Positions 15,277-23,001 of a stretch of DNA of 64,000 nucleotides are shown in pieces; the stretch's first letter is position 1; each line of letters begins with the position of its first letter. Location: positions 248,001-312,000 of the forward strand of contig NZ_JAKQZG010000002.1 of assembly GCF_024359545.1 (NCBI RefSeq). Reading direction: 5' to 3'. The notes beneath the pieces were generated by a model. It did no database searches, was not told the origin of the DNA, and saw nothing but the letters and a program-made list of their open reading frames with translations. The translations under genes and the position numbers were made by a program. This DNA is from Jiella marina. Lineage in GTDB: Bacteria > Pseudomonadota > Alphaproteobacteria > Rhizobiales > Rhizobiaceae.

Positions 15277-16779
15277 ATGCTGACGCTCTCGATCCTCATC
15301 CCGCTTCTTGCCTCGCTCGGCCTGTTCGTCTGGTCGGATGCCACCAAGGATAAAGCACGCCGCGTCGCCCTCGGCGCCTCGGCCCTGTCGCTGATCTGCC
15401 TGATCATCGTCTGGCTCGGCTTCGATAGCGGGCCCGAGGCGCCAGCCTTCCAGGCGGTCTCGGAGGTCGGCTGGATCGACGCGCTAGGCGTCGCCTGGCG
15501 GGTGGGCGTCGACGGCATGTCGCTCGCCGTCTCGCTGATGAGCGGCCTCCTGTTCCTCTGTGCCATTGCCTGGCCGGCGGAGACGAAAGGCCGCGCCCGG
15601 CAATATTACGCCTGGTTCCTGTTTCTCCAGGGCGTCTCGCTCGGCCTCTTCCTGACGCTCGATCTCCTCATCTTCTACGTCTTCTTCGACCTGACGCTGG
15701 TCGGCATGTATTTCCTGATCGGCCGCTGGGGTCATGACCAGGCCGAATACGCGGCGCTGAAATTCTTCGTCTATACGCTGGCCGGCTCGCTCGCGATCCT
15801 TCTCGCCATCCTCGGCCTGGTGCTTGCGAACGACACGCTCACCTTCGACATGCCAGCCCTGATCGCCGCCCAGCCGCTCGGCGGAACAGACCTGCGTGCA
15901 AGCCTCATCCTCCTTGGCTTCCTCGTCGGCTTCGCCATCAAGACGCCGCTGGTGCCGTTCCACACCTGGCTTCCGCTCGCCCATGTGGAGGCGCCGGGGC
16001 CGGCCTCGGCCGTTCTCGCGGGCGTGCTTCTGAAAATGGGCACCTATGGCATGGTGCGCATACCCTTCCAGATGATGCGCGAGACCTTCGCGGCCTATGC
16101 GTTTCCGCTGGCCATCGTCGCCCTCGTCGCAATCCTCTGGGGTGCGCTCGTGGCGCTCGGCCAGACGAACCTCAAACGCCGCATCGCCTACACCTCGGTC
16201 AATCACATGGGCTACACCGTGCTCGGCATCGCCGCCGCCGGTGCGATGATCGGCAGCGACAGCGTGCGGACACTCGCCCTGTCGGGCGCGGTGACGGAGA
16301 TGGTCGCCCACGGCCTCATCACCGGTGCGCTCTTCCTCATCGCCGGCAGTTTCTATACCCGCACCGGCACCTATGATCTCGCCCGCTATGGCGGCCTCGC
16401 CCGCATCGCGCCGCTTCTGATGGCGGCCTATTTCCTCTCGGCCTTCGCCAGCTTCGGCCTGCCGGGCCTCGCGGGCTTCGTCGCCGAGTTCCAGATCTTC
16501 GCCGGCAGTTTCGGCGTCTATCCCGTCCTCGCCGCGATCGGTCTTCTCGGCCTCGTTGTCACCGCGGCGCTCTTCCTGATGATGGGCCAGCAGATCTTCT
16601 TCGGCACGCCCGCGCCGGGGATGATGGCGATCAAGGACCTGAAACCCGCCGAAATCGGGCCGCTCGCGGTGCTCCTTGTCCTGGTGGTGTTGATCGGCCT
16701 CCTGCCCGGCTGGCTCCTTGACATGATCCAGACCGGCTCGGCCTTCGCGCCGTTCCAGGCAGTCGGCGGGGCGCAGTAA
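15277..16779 (+). CDS. Complex I-like antiporter subunit NuoM homologue
   Basis: A 500-residue, 14-helix protein of the NuoM/ND4 family. The channel signature KTPLVPFHTWLPLAHVEAP with the following VLLKMGTYGMVRI segment is canonical. The glutamate of TM5 (E144 in E. coli NuoM) is an aspartate here (D138 in FFDLTLVGMYFLIGRWG). The N-terminal VDGMSLAVSLM motif is preserved. It starts three bases after the NuoL homologue and ends one base before the NuoN homologue. A role as an ion-translocating antiporter-like subunit is well supported; the driving force is unknown because no redox module is encoded. Confidence 0.9.
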   Translation: MLTLSILIPLLASLGLFVWSDATKDKARRVALGASALSLICLIIVWLGFDSGPEAPAFQAVSEVGWIDALGVAWRVGVDGMSLAVSLMSGLLFLCAIAWPAETKGRARQYYAWFLFLQGVSLGLFLTLDLLIFYVFFDLTLVGMYFLIGRWGHDQAEYAALKFFVYTLAGSLAILLAILGLVLANDTLTFDMPALIAAQPLGGTDLRASLILLGFLVGFAIKTPLVPFHTWLPLAHVEAPGPASAVLAGVLLKMGTYGMVRIPFQMMRETFAAYAFPLAIVALVAILWGALVALGQTNLKRRIAYTSVNHMGYTVLGIAAAGAMIGSDSVRTLALSGAVTEMVAHGLITGALFLIAGSFYTRTGTYDLARYGGLARIAPLLMAAYFLSAFASFGLPGLAGFVAEFQIFAGSFGVYPVLAAIGLLGLVVTAALFLMMGQQIFFGTPAPGMMAIKDLKPAEIGPLAVLLVLVVLIGLLPGWLLDMIQTGSAFAPFQAVGGAQ

Positions 16780-16780
16780 C

Positions 16781-18193
16781 GTGATGCCGCTCGGAGATAT
16801 CCTGCCGGAGATCGCCGTGCTGCTGACGGCCGTGGCGATCGTACTCCTGGCCAGCTTCCTGCCGCGCCGGCTGCAGTGGACCGGCGCGCCGGTGGCGCTG
16901 GCAGGGCTCGCAATCGCGGCCCTTTTCCTGCTTGCCCAAGCGAGCGGCGAGGCCCGCGCGACCTTCTCGCAGACCTACGCGCTCGACATGGCGAGCGTCG
17001 AGGGCCGTCTCCTCATCCTCTTCGCGACGGCCGTCACCGTGCTCCTCTCCCCGCGGTGGTTCGCCACTGACCAACGCCACGGCGAATTCTACGCCATGCT
17101 CCTGTTTTCGACCCTCGGCGCGATGGTGCTGGCCGGGGCGCTCGACCTGCTCCTCGTCCTGATCGGCGTGCTTCTGTCCTCGGCCACGGGCTACGTGCTC
17201 GCCGCCTATCACCGGGATTGGGCGCTCTCGGTGGAAGCGGGGATGAAATACTTCCTCGTCGGCGCGCTGGCGAACACCGCGCTGGCGCTGGGTGCGACCT
17301 TCATGATCGGCATGCTCGGCTACCCCGGCTTCGGCGAGATGGCGGCGGCGCTCGCCGTCGGCGAAGCCTCGCCGCTTCTCCTCGTCGGCCTCGGCCTCGT
17401 CGTGATCGGCATGGCCTACAAGCTTGGCGCCGTGCCCGCCCATGCCTGGCTGCCGGATGTTGCGGAGGGCGCCCCGGCCCCTGCCGCCGCCTTCCTGACG
17501 GTCGCGCCCAAGATCGGCGCGGCGATCGCGCTCGCCCGGCTCGTTTCGCTCTTTCCCGAGACCGGTTTCGCCATCCGGCCGCTGGTTGCCGCGCTCGCCG
17601 TCATCACCATGACCCTCGGCAATCTCGCGGCCCTGTGGCAGGACGACATGCGCCGCATGCTCGGCTGGTCCTCGGTCTCCCAGGCGGGCTATCTCCTGAT
17701 GGCCGTCACCGTCGCGGGCCTGAGCGATCAGGCGATGCCTGCCCTACTCATCTTCCTCGCCGGCTACACCGCCGCCAATCTCGCCGCCTTCGCGGCCGTT
17801 ACCCATCTGCGCGGCCGGACCGCCCGAAACGACTATGCCGGCCTCCTGAAAACCGCGCCGTTCGCCGCGATCGCCCTCATCATCGCCTTCCTGTCGCTGG
17901 TCGGCATCCCGCCACTCGGCGGCTTCCTTGGCAAGCTGGAACTCTTCCTCGTGACGATCGACGGCGGCTATGGCTGGCTCGCCGTTGCGGCGCTCTTCAA
18001 CACCGTTCTGTCGCTCGTCTACTATCTGCGCTTTGCCGTGCCGATGATCTGGCGCGAGCCAAGCGGCACTCTTTACCGGCTGGGGGCCTGGTCGGCCGTC
18101 GCCTTGGGAATCGCCCTCGCCGCGACAGTGGCTGTCGGGCTCCTCGCGCAAGCGATCCTTGGCCCGCTGGCGGGGGCGGCATTCCTTCCCTGA
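16781..18193 (+). CDS. Complex I-like antiporter subunit NuoN homologue lacking the TM5 glutamate
   Basis: A 470-residue, 14-helix protein of the NuoN/ND2 family and last gene of the operon. Lysine-channel motifs are present (EAGMKYFLVGALANTALA, AYKLGAVPAHAWLPDVAEG, LGWSSVSQAGYLLMAV). The glutamate expected in the LGIELMSLPLY-type TM5 motif is a leucine (about L131 in IGVLLSSATGYVLAAYHR), so one of the usual carboxylates of the pump is lost. The gene may start at GTG 16781 or ATG 16784. It converges on the MFS transporter gene with only about 40 bases between stops and no clear terminator. Confidence 0.88.
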   Translation: MMPLGDILPEIAVLLTAVAIVLLASFLPRRLQWTGAPVALAGLAIAALFLLAQASGEARATFSQTYALDMASVEGRLLILFATAVTVLLSPRWFATDQRHGEFYAMLLFSTLGAMVLAGALDLLLVLIGVLLSSATGYVLAAYHRDWALSVEAGMKYFLVGALANTALALGATFMIGMLGYPGFGEMAAALAVGEASPLLLVGLGLVVIGMAYKLGAVPAHAWLPDVAEGAPAPAAAFLTVAPKIGAAIALARLVSLFPETGFAIRPLVAALAVITMTLGNLAALWQDDMRRMLGWSSVSQAGYLLMAVTVAGLSDQAMPALLIFLAGYTAANLAAFAAVTHLRGRTARNDYAGLLKTAPFAAIALIIAFLSLVGIPPLGGFLGKLELFLVTIDGGYGWLAVAALFNTVLSLVYYLRFAVPMIWREPSGTLYRLGAWSAVALGIALAATVAVGLLAQAILGPLAGAAFLP

Positions 18194-18233
18194 GGGAGAA
18201 TTGCCAGACCCACAAGAACCGCGGTCGGCGCGT

Positions 18234-19610
18234 TCATTGCTCCCGTGCGAGGGCGACGACGATCGCGCCGAGGATCGAGAAGCCCGCCGTGATCAGGACG
18301 GCTTCGTCCCATCCCTCGACGAGACCCTCCGCGCCGCCCACCTCGGCGCCATGGGCGATCAGCACGGCCCCGATGGTGATACCGATCGCCGAGCCGAGAT
18401 AGCGCGCCGTGTTGTTGGCGCCGCTTCCCATCGCCGTGCGGTCGGCGGGAACGGTCGCCACCGCCTGTTGCCCGAGCGCGGCGTTGAGCACGCCGTTCGC
18501 CACGCCGGCGAGAAACAGGCCCGGCAGGAGCGCGACGATCGATCCCCCCACGGACGGGCCGTAGACCAGAAGCTGGGCCAGTGCGCAGCCGCCGAGACCG
18601 CCGGCGAGAACCATTCGGCGCGACCAGCTCTCCGGGATCCAACGCCCAGCGAATGCGGTGACGACGCTCGTCGCCGACCAGGCGCAAAGCACGATGCCGG
18701 CAGTGATCGCGCTGACGCCCATCGCCCGCGACATGAGCACCGGCACCAGCGACATCAGTGCGAGAATGCCCGCACCCGAGGCAAAGGCGGCGACGGTCGC
18801 GCCGACGAAGCCACCACTGCGAAAGAGGCGAAGGTCGAGAAGCGGATCGCGGCGCCGCGCCTCGACGAAGACGAAGCCTGCGAGAAGCGCGAGCCCCCCG
18901 AAGAGGAGACCGAGAACGAGGGGCCGGCCGATCCCGAGCCGCATTTCGGTCAGCCCCGCCATCACCAAGGCGAGCCCCGCCATCAGGAGGGCGGCTCCGA
19001 ACCAGTCGACCCGGCGGTTTCCGGACGTCTCGTCCGCCGGCAGAACCCTGTGACCGACGGCAAGAAGAGCGAAGGAGGCGAGCGCATCGCCCCAATAGGA
19101 AGCCGTCCATCCGCCCGCGCTGGTCATCAGCGCCGCGAGGATCGGCCCAGTGGCGACCCCGGCCCCGAGAGAAGCCGCCCAGACGGCGGTGGCGCGGGTC
19201 CGCTCCTGTCCGCCGGGATAGACGCGGCCGAGAAGCCCGAGGCCGCAGGCCATGACGGCCGCGCCGCCGAGCCCCTGCACGATGCGGGCGAGGATCAGAA
19301 CAAGCGGGGTCGGCGCGAAGGCACCGGCAACCGATGCCGCCGCCATCACGGCCAACCCGAAGAGAAAGACGGTCCGGCGTCCGCGATCGTCGCCGAGCGC
19401 GCCTGCGCTGAGAAGGCCGGTCGCGGCGCCGAGAGGCATGGCGCTGAGGAGCCAGGCCTGGGCGCCCGGCCCGGCGGCAAGGGCGGCCGCCGTGGGTTCG
19501 ATCGTCGTCAGAGGCACGGTGAAGATGACGAGGACGAGCATCGTCGCCGCCGAGACGACGGCGAGAGTGGGCGCGCCCTGCGCGCCCACCGACATGTCGG
19601 CCGTCGTCAC
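18234..19610 (-). CDS. MFS transporter, probable drug/proton antiporter (DHA2-like)
   Basis: A 458-residue major facilitator protein with about 14 predicted helices, typical of the DHA2 drug:proton antiporter group. Motif A-like GALGDDRGRRTVFLFGL follows TM2, and LILARIVQGLGGAAVMACG fits the TM4 motif B region. The start is a GTG whose bases overlap the stop of the upstream cupin gene (GTGA), so the two are co-translated. No substrate can be assigned; the exported partner cupin and the nearby CMD/RibD-like genes suggest a small xenobiotic or metabolite. Confidence 0.88.
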   Translation of the reverse strand: MTTADMSVGAQGAPTLAVVSAATMLVLVIFTVPLTTIEPTAAALAAGPGAQAWLLSAMPLGAATGLLSAGALGDDRGRRTVFLFGLAVMAAASVAGAFAPTPLVLILARIVQGLGGAAVMACGLGLLGRVYPGGQERTRATAVWAASLGAGVATGPILAALMTSAGGWTASYWGDALASFALLAVGHRVLPADETSGNRRVDWFGAALLMAGLALVMAGLTEMRLGIGRPLVLGLLFGGLALLAGFVFVEARRRDPLLDLRLFRSGGFVGATVAAFASGAGILALMSLVPVLMSRAMGVSAITAGIVLCAWSATSVVTAFAGRWIPESWSRRMVLAGGLGGCALAQLLVYGPSVGGSIVALLPGLFLAGVANGVLNAALGQQAVATVPADRTAMGSGANNTARYLGSAIGITIGAVLIAHGAEVGGAEGLVEGWDEAVLITAGFSILGAIVVALAREQ

Positions 19611-20077
19611 TCTGCGGCTCGGGCATATTGCTCGTCGGTCACCGGGTCGCCCCAGACGACGTTCTCGCCCTCCTCATATTGCTGGACAGCGTAGTGCGTG
19701 ACCGCCGTGGTGTCGGTCGCGCCGTGCCAATGCTGGACGTCCGGCGGACACCAGACGACGTCACCGGACTGGATGATCTCCTTCGGCTGGCCTTCCTCCT
19801 GAACCCAGCCGGTGCCCTCGGTGACGATGAGCATCTGGCCGGCCGGATGGTGATGCCAGTTCGACCGGGCGCCGGGCAGGAAGGTGACCTTGCCGGCATT
19901 GACGACGAAGGGATCACGGTTGTCGAATACGGGTTCGACATAGGCCGTGCCGGTGAAATAGTCGGACGAGCCGATCATGCCCTCGCGACTGCCGTTCTTG
20001 ATGATCTCCTGGCTCTGCGCCAGGGCGCCGGTGCTGACGATAGCCGCGGCGAGAGTAGTGGCTGCAAGTCTGAGCAT
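19607..20077 (-). CDS. Exported cupin-domain protein
   Basis: A 156-residue protein with a signal peptide (LRLAATTLAAAIVSTGALAQ) followed by a single cupin barrel. The metal-site histidines are in SNWHHHPAGQMLIVTEGTG and VQHWHGATDTTAVTHYAVQ. The ATG at 20077 is chosen over an upstream ATG because it begins directly with the signal peptide and has a GGAGA-type site before it. It is closely similar in layout to the cytosolic cupin at 22552-22947 (both have DYFTGT, the HPAGQ motif and an ending near VTDEQY). Such cupins often partner carboxymuconolactone-decarboxylase-like proteins. Enzymatic activity is unknown. Confidence 0.88.
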   Translation of the reverse strand: MLRLAATTLAAAIVSTGALAQSQEIIKNGSREGMIGSSDYFTGTAYVEPVFDNRDPFVVNAGKVTFLPGARSNWHHHPAGQMLIVTEGTGWVQEEGQPKEIIQSGDVVWCPPDVQHWHGATDTTAVTHYAVQQYEEGENVVWGDPVTDEQYARAAE

Positions 20078-20241
20078 TCTCTGGTCTCCTTCAGTCGTCA
20101 CTTGATTGCTTCTGGCGGCCGTGGACCGCGATGATGCGCTCCCTGGATCGGAGCGCGCTTCCGCCGTTGGGGCGGAATTCCTGTCTCCGTCCGGTCGAAC
20201 GGAACGGAGCGAGATGCCGGTCGAACACTTGATGAGCCGGC

Positions 20242-20955
20242 TTATTTTCGAACAATTTCGTGACGCAGCCAGACCACGCCGCCGTCGAGCACCTCGCAGG
20301 CAGAGAGCCGCAGATGCTGACCCCCGGCGGGATGGCTGCCGGTTTCGCCCGGATGGTCGTAGATGGCGGCGATGCCGGCCAGGCCGTCGATCGCCGGGCA
20401 GATCAGCGTGCTTGTCTCGTCGATCAGGCCCGCGGCCAGAAATGCGCCATTGGTCACGCCCCCGCCTTCGAGGATCAGACGCGTGGCCGCGAACCTCTCT
20501 GCGATGGTCTCAAGCGCCGCCTCGAGGTCGCGGCCGTCGCCGCCGGCAAAGACGTAGGCCACGCCTGCCGCACGAAGCCGGTCGAGCGTGGCGTCACTGA
20601 CACGTTCGGAAAGGATGGCGATTACCTGCTCTCCCTCCAGTTCACCACTCTCGAAGCCGAGCCGTCCGGAGGGGTCGAGCGCGATGGCGAGCTGGCGGCC
20701 TTTTCGCTCCGTCACATGGGGCTCACGCGGTTGCGGCTCATCGAGAAGTGCGAGGGCTTCGATCTCGGGCACATAGGCTGCCATCGTCTTGCGCCCGACG
20801 ATCCAGCCATCGGCTTCGAGACGCTCGGCGGTCGTGTCGTAGTGCCGGCCGATCAGATCGTCGATCGTCCCCTCCGCCGGATCGCTCCAGCGCTCCGGGT
20901 GCAGGCGCCCGTCGAGCGAGGTGACCATGTGGCAGGTGATTCTGGGTCGCGTCAT
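20242..20955 (-). CDS. RibD C-terminal-domain / dihydrofolate-reductase-like reductase
   Basis: A 237-residue protein of the RibD_C family (DHFR-like fold), related to the pyrimidine reductase of riboflavin synthesis. Recognisable elements are ITCHMVTSLDGRLHP at the N-terminus, DGWIVGRKTMAAYVP, and LILEGGGVTNGAFLAAGLIDE near the NADPH/substrate site. There is no deaminase domain and no riboflavin gene nearby, so it is more likely one of the stand-alone oxidoreductases of this family than true RibD. It is separate from its neighbours by more than 150 bases on each side. Confidence 0.85.
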   Translation of the reverse strand: MTRPRITCHMVTSLDGRLHPERWSDPAEGTIDDLIGRHYDTTAERLEADGWIVGRKTMAAYVPEIEALALLDEPQPREPHVTERKGRQLAIALDPSGRLGFESGELEGEQVIAILSERVSDATLDRLRAAGVAYVFAGGDGRDLEAALETIAERFAATRLILEGGGVTNGAFLAAGLIDETSTLICPAIDGLAGIAAIYDHPGETGSHPAGGQHLRLSACEVLDGGVVWLRHEIVRK

Positions 20956-21369
20956 CCTTCGGCTCTCTTGCGAATGTGGAATACCGTCCAGCTAGGTCGT
21001 CGGAAGCGCGACGATTACCGACCGGTTTTCACTGGCACCTATGAGAGGGGCTCATGGGCCGTGTGTAGCGGCAGCCGATCGAAGCGACCAACGAGCTTTG
21101 AGCCGCCGGGCTGGGCGCAGGCAAACCCGGCCGTCACCACGGCAAAGGGTTTGAGGAAGCGGGCGATGCGAAGCGGCCCGGAATTGAGCTCCCGGCCTTC
21201 AACGTCATTGTGAACGCCCTGCGGCATCCTTGGGCGCTCTGACACTGCCGCAATCCCTTCGCTGTCTCTCAGGGACGGCAAAGATCGCCGCGTCTCGTAC
21301 AGAGGCGGCACCCGCTCCCGCGGGAGCCGCCCACGCATCACTTGCGAAGCCTCGGGCGTCGCCCGGACA
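20956..21369. other. Intergenic region with GC palindrome
   Basis: About 414 bases between two leftward genes. It contains a strong GC palindrome GCTCCCGCGGGAGC (21314-21327) flanked by GGCGGC and GCCGCC, about 40 bases after the CMD-protein stop, which may end that transcript. The rest should hold the promoter of the RibD-like gene. Short open frames here have no recognisable domain. Confidence 0.5.
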
Positions 21370-22137
21370 TCAGCTCTCCCGGCCGTCGAACACTTCCTTG
21401 GCGACCGGCATGGCGGAGAAGACGTTTGGCCAGCCGGCATAGAAGGCGAGATGGGACAGCAGCGCCGAGGCCTCGTCCTTCGACAACCCATTGTCCATCG
21501 CCCGGTTCAGGTGGAAGGTGATCTGCTGGACGTGGCCGGCGGCGATCAGCGCCGCGACGGTGACGAGGCTGCGGTCGCGCGGTTCGAGACCGGGGCGCAG
21601 CCAGAGATCGAGGAACAGAAGCTCCTCGGTGTTGTCGACGACGCCCTGGCTGACGTCACCGTAGCGCTCCTGAACCGACGATTGGCGTGCGTCTTCGGCC
21701 TCCTGGTCGAGCGGCAGCATGTCGTCGGGCTCGGCCGCCGGCAGCTGATCGGCGGAGATGCCACGCTCGGAGAAAACGCTTCCCGCCGCATCGACGCCGA
21801 TCATCGCGTTCTGCCAGCCGGCATAGAAGGCGAGATGGGTGATCGTTTCGGAGACCTCCGTCGGCGTCACCCCATTGTCGAGAGCGTAAGCGATGTAGTC
21901 GCGCAGCCCTTCGCTCTGGCTGCGGGCGATCAGCGCGGCAATCGTCGCAAGGCTGCGATCGCGTTTCGAAAGAGCCTCGTCGCTCCAGACCTGACCGAAG
22001 AGATCGTCGGCGGTGTAGGATTCGAGCGCCGGCGAGACGTCCCCGATCGGGGCCCGGTCGAGGGGCAGGCTTTCTTGGGCGAAGACCGGCGAGGCGGCCA
22101 GTGTGAAGCTGCAGGCAATGGCTGCGATCTTGCGCAT
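21370..22137 (-). CDS. Exported double carboxymuconolactone-decarboxylase-like (CMD) protein without catalytic cysteines
   Basis: A 255-residue protein with a signal peptide (MRKIAAIACSFTLAASPVFA) and two tandem CMD/AhpD-like domains. The repeats are recognisable as RDRSLATIAALIARSQ with ITHLAFYAGWQNAM (first), and RDRSLVTVAALIAAG with LSHLAFYAGWPNVF (second). AhpD-type enzymes use a CxxC pair for peroxidase activity; the mature protein has no cysteine, so that chemistry is excluded. Family members with this layout are usually encoded near cupins and reductases, as here. Activity is unknown; a lactone- or dienelactone-related reaction in the periplasm is possible. Confidence 0.88.
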   Translation of the reverse strand: MRKIAAIACSFTLAASPVFAQESLPLDRAPIGDVSPALESYTADDLFGQVWSDEALSKRDRSLATIAALIARSQSEGLRDYIAYALDNGVTPTEVSETITHLAFYAGWQNAMIGVDAAGSVFSERGISADQLPAAEPDDMLPLDQEAEDARQSSVQERYGDVSQGVVDNTEELLFLDLWLRPGLEPRDRSLVTVAALIAAGHVQQITFHLNRAMDNGLSKDEASALLSHLAFYAGWPNVFSAMPVAKEVFDGRES

Positions 22138-22551
22138 GGTCGATCCTTTATCGTCTTGAGCGCCGCACGGGTGGCGGCGCGATGATCCGGCGTCGGTTTC
22201 GCCGATGATTGTCAGCTAGGCCCTGCACGATCGATCATTGAGCGCATCGAGATGATAGGTCTCATGAGACAGGCTCATCGATCACGGGCCGACCTTCCGA
22301 AAAGGAAGCGCGGCAGGGGAAACAGCGTTCCATGAACGCGACTCATAAGTCTTCGCTGCGAAATCATCCTAATCTCATCGGCATGTCAGCCCACCTCGTG
22401 TGGTGCTTGGTGTAAAGCGAGGGAACAACGCGCCCTCGAACAGGCTCAGGCGATGCGGAACGATCGGCACGCCCCGGGCTTCAGCTCCCGGGATACCCGG
22501 CCTCCGTTGAAAGGCCGCGCCCGGCACATCCGCGCACAAAGGAGACACGAT
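22138..22551. other. Divergent intergenic region between CMD protein and cytosolic cupin
   Basis: About 414 bases that must contain the promoters of both divergent genes. It carries the perfect 12-base palindrome GTCTCATGAGAC (22259-22270), a plausible operator. A ribosome-binding site AAAGGAG lies about 10 bases before 22552. No gene for a local regulator is in this interval. Confidence 0.5.
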
Positions 22552-22947
22552 ATGAAGATCACCCGTCCTGGAGACACACCCTCCGGCAAGGGCCCGGCAG
22601 ACTATTTCACCGGCACGGTTCGCCTCGATCCGCTCTTTTCCGCGGAGGAGCCGGGGCGCGTATCGGGCGCCTCGGTGACGTTCGAGCCGGGTGCGCGCAC
22701 AGCCTGGCACACCCATCCGGCCGGCCAGACGCTGATCGTGACGGCGGGCTTCGGCCGCGTGCAGCGCGAGGGCGGCCCGATCGAGGAGATCCGTCCCGGC
22801 GACATCGTCTGGTTTCCCGCAGGCGAAAAGCACTGGCACGGGGCCGCGCCCGAGGTCGCCATGACCCATATCGCCATCCAGGAAGCGATCGACGGCAGCC
22901 CCGTCACCTGGCTGGAGAAAGTAACCGACGAGCAATATGAGGGCTGA
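22552..22947 (+). CDS. Cupin-domain protein
   Basis: A 131-residue single-domain cupin with metal-binding histidines in [19 protein letters not shown] and [16 protein letters not shown]. It is a paralogue in arrangement of the exported cupin at 19607-20077 but lacks a signal peptide, so it should be cytoplasmic. The start MKITRPGD at 22552 is preceded by an AAAGGAG ribosome-binding site; upstream in-frame starts precede that site and look spurious. Proteins of this type are often annotated as cupins of aromatic or quinone metabolism, but no reaction is established by the sequence. Confidence 0.87.
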   Translation: MKITRPGDTPSGKGPADYFTGTVRLDPLFSAEEPGRVSGASVTFEPGARTAWHTHPAGQTLIVTAGFGRVQREGGPIEEIRPGDIVWFPAGEKHWHGAAPEVAMTHIAIQEAIDGSPVTWLEKVTDEQYEG

Positions 22948-22978
22948 CAGCCCCCGCTTCGGTCTTGTCAGGGAAAGC

Positions 22979-23001
22979 AGAAAGCGGGGCTGGTGCCCCG
23001 C
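22979..23001 (-). terminator. Intrinsic terminator of murB
   Basis: On the minus strand, the hairpin GCGGGGC-ACCA-GCCCCGC (22984-23001) begins immediately after the murB stop codon and is followed by a T-rich tract (tttctgctttccc). It lies between convergent genes and could partly serve the cupin transcript as well. Confidence 0.7.

Noticed and set aside
9978-18193. A standard respiratory complex I operon
   Set aside because: nuoC, E, F, G and I are absent, and the only NuoB/D-like protein lacks all cysteines, so NADH:quinone activity cannot be encoded here.
18073-19626. A 517-codon leftward gene over the MFS transporter
   Set aside because: The protein is arginine-rich nonsense; the overlapping frame 18234-19610 is a clear MFS transporter.
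21039-21491. A short leftward gene upstream of the RibD-like gene
   Set aside because: It overlaps the CMD gene and has no recognisable domain or start signal.
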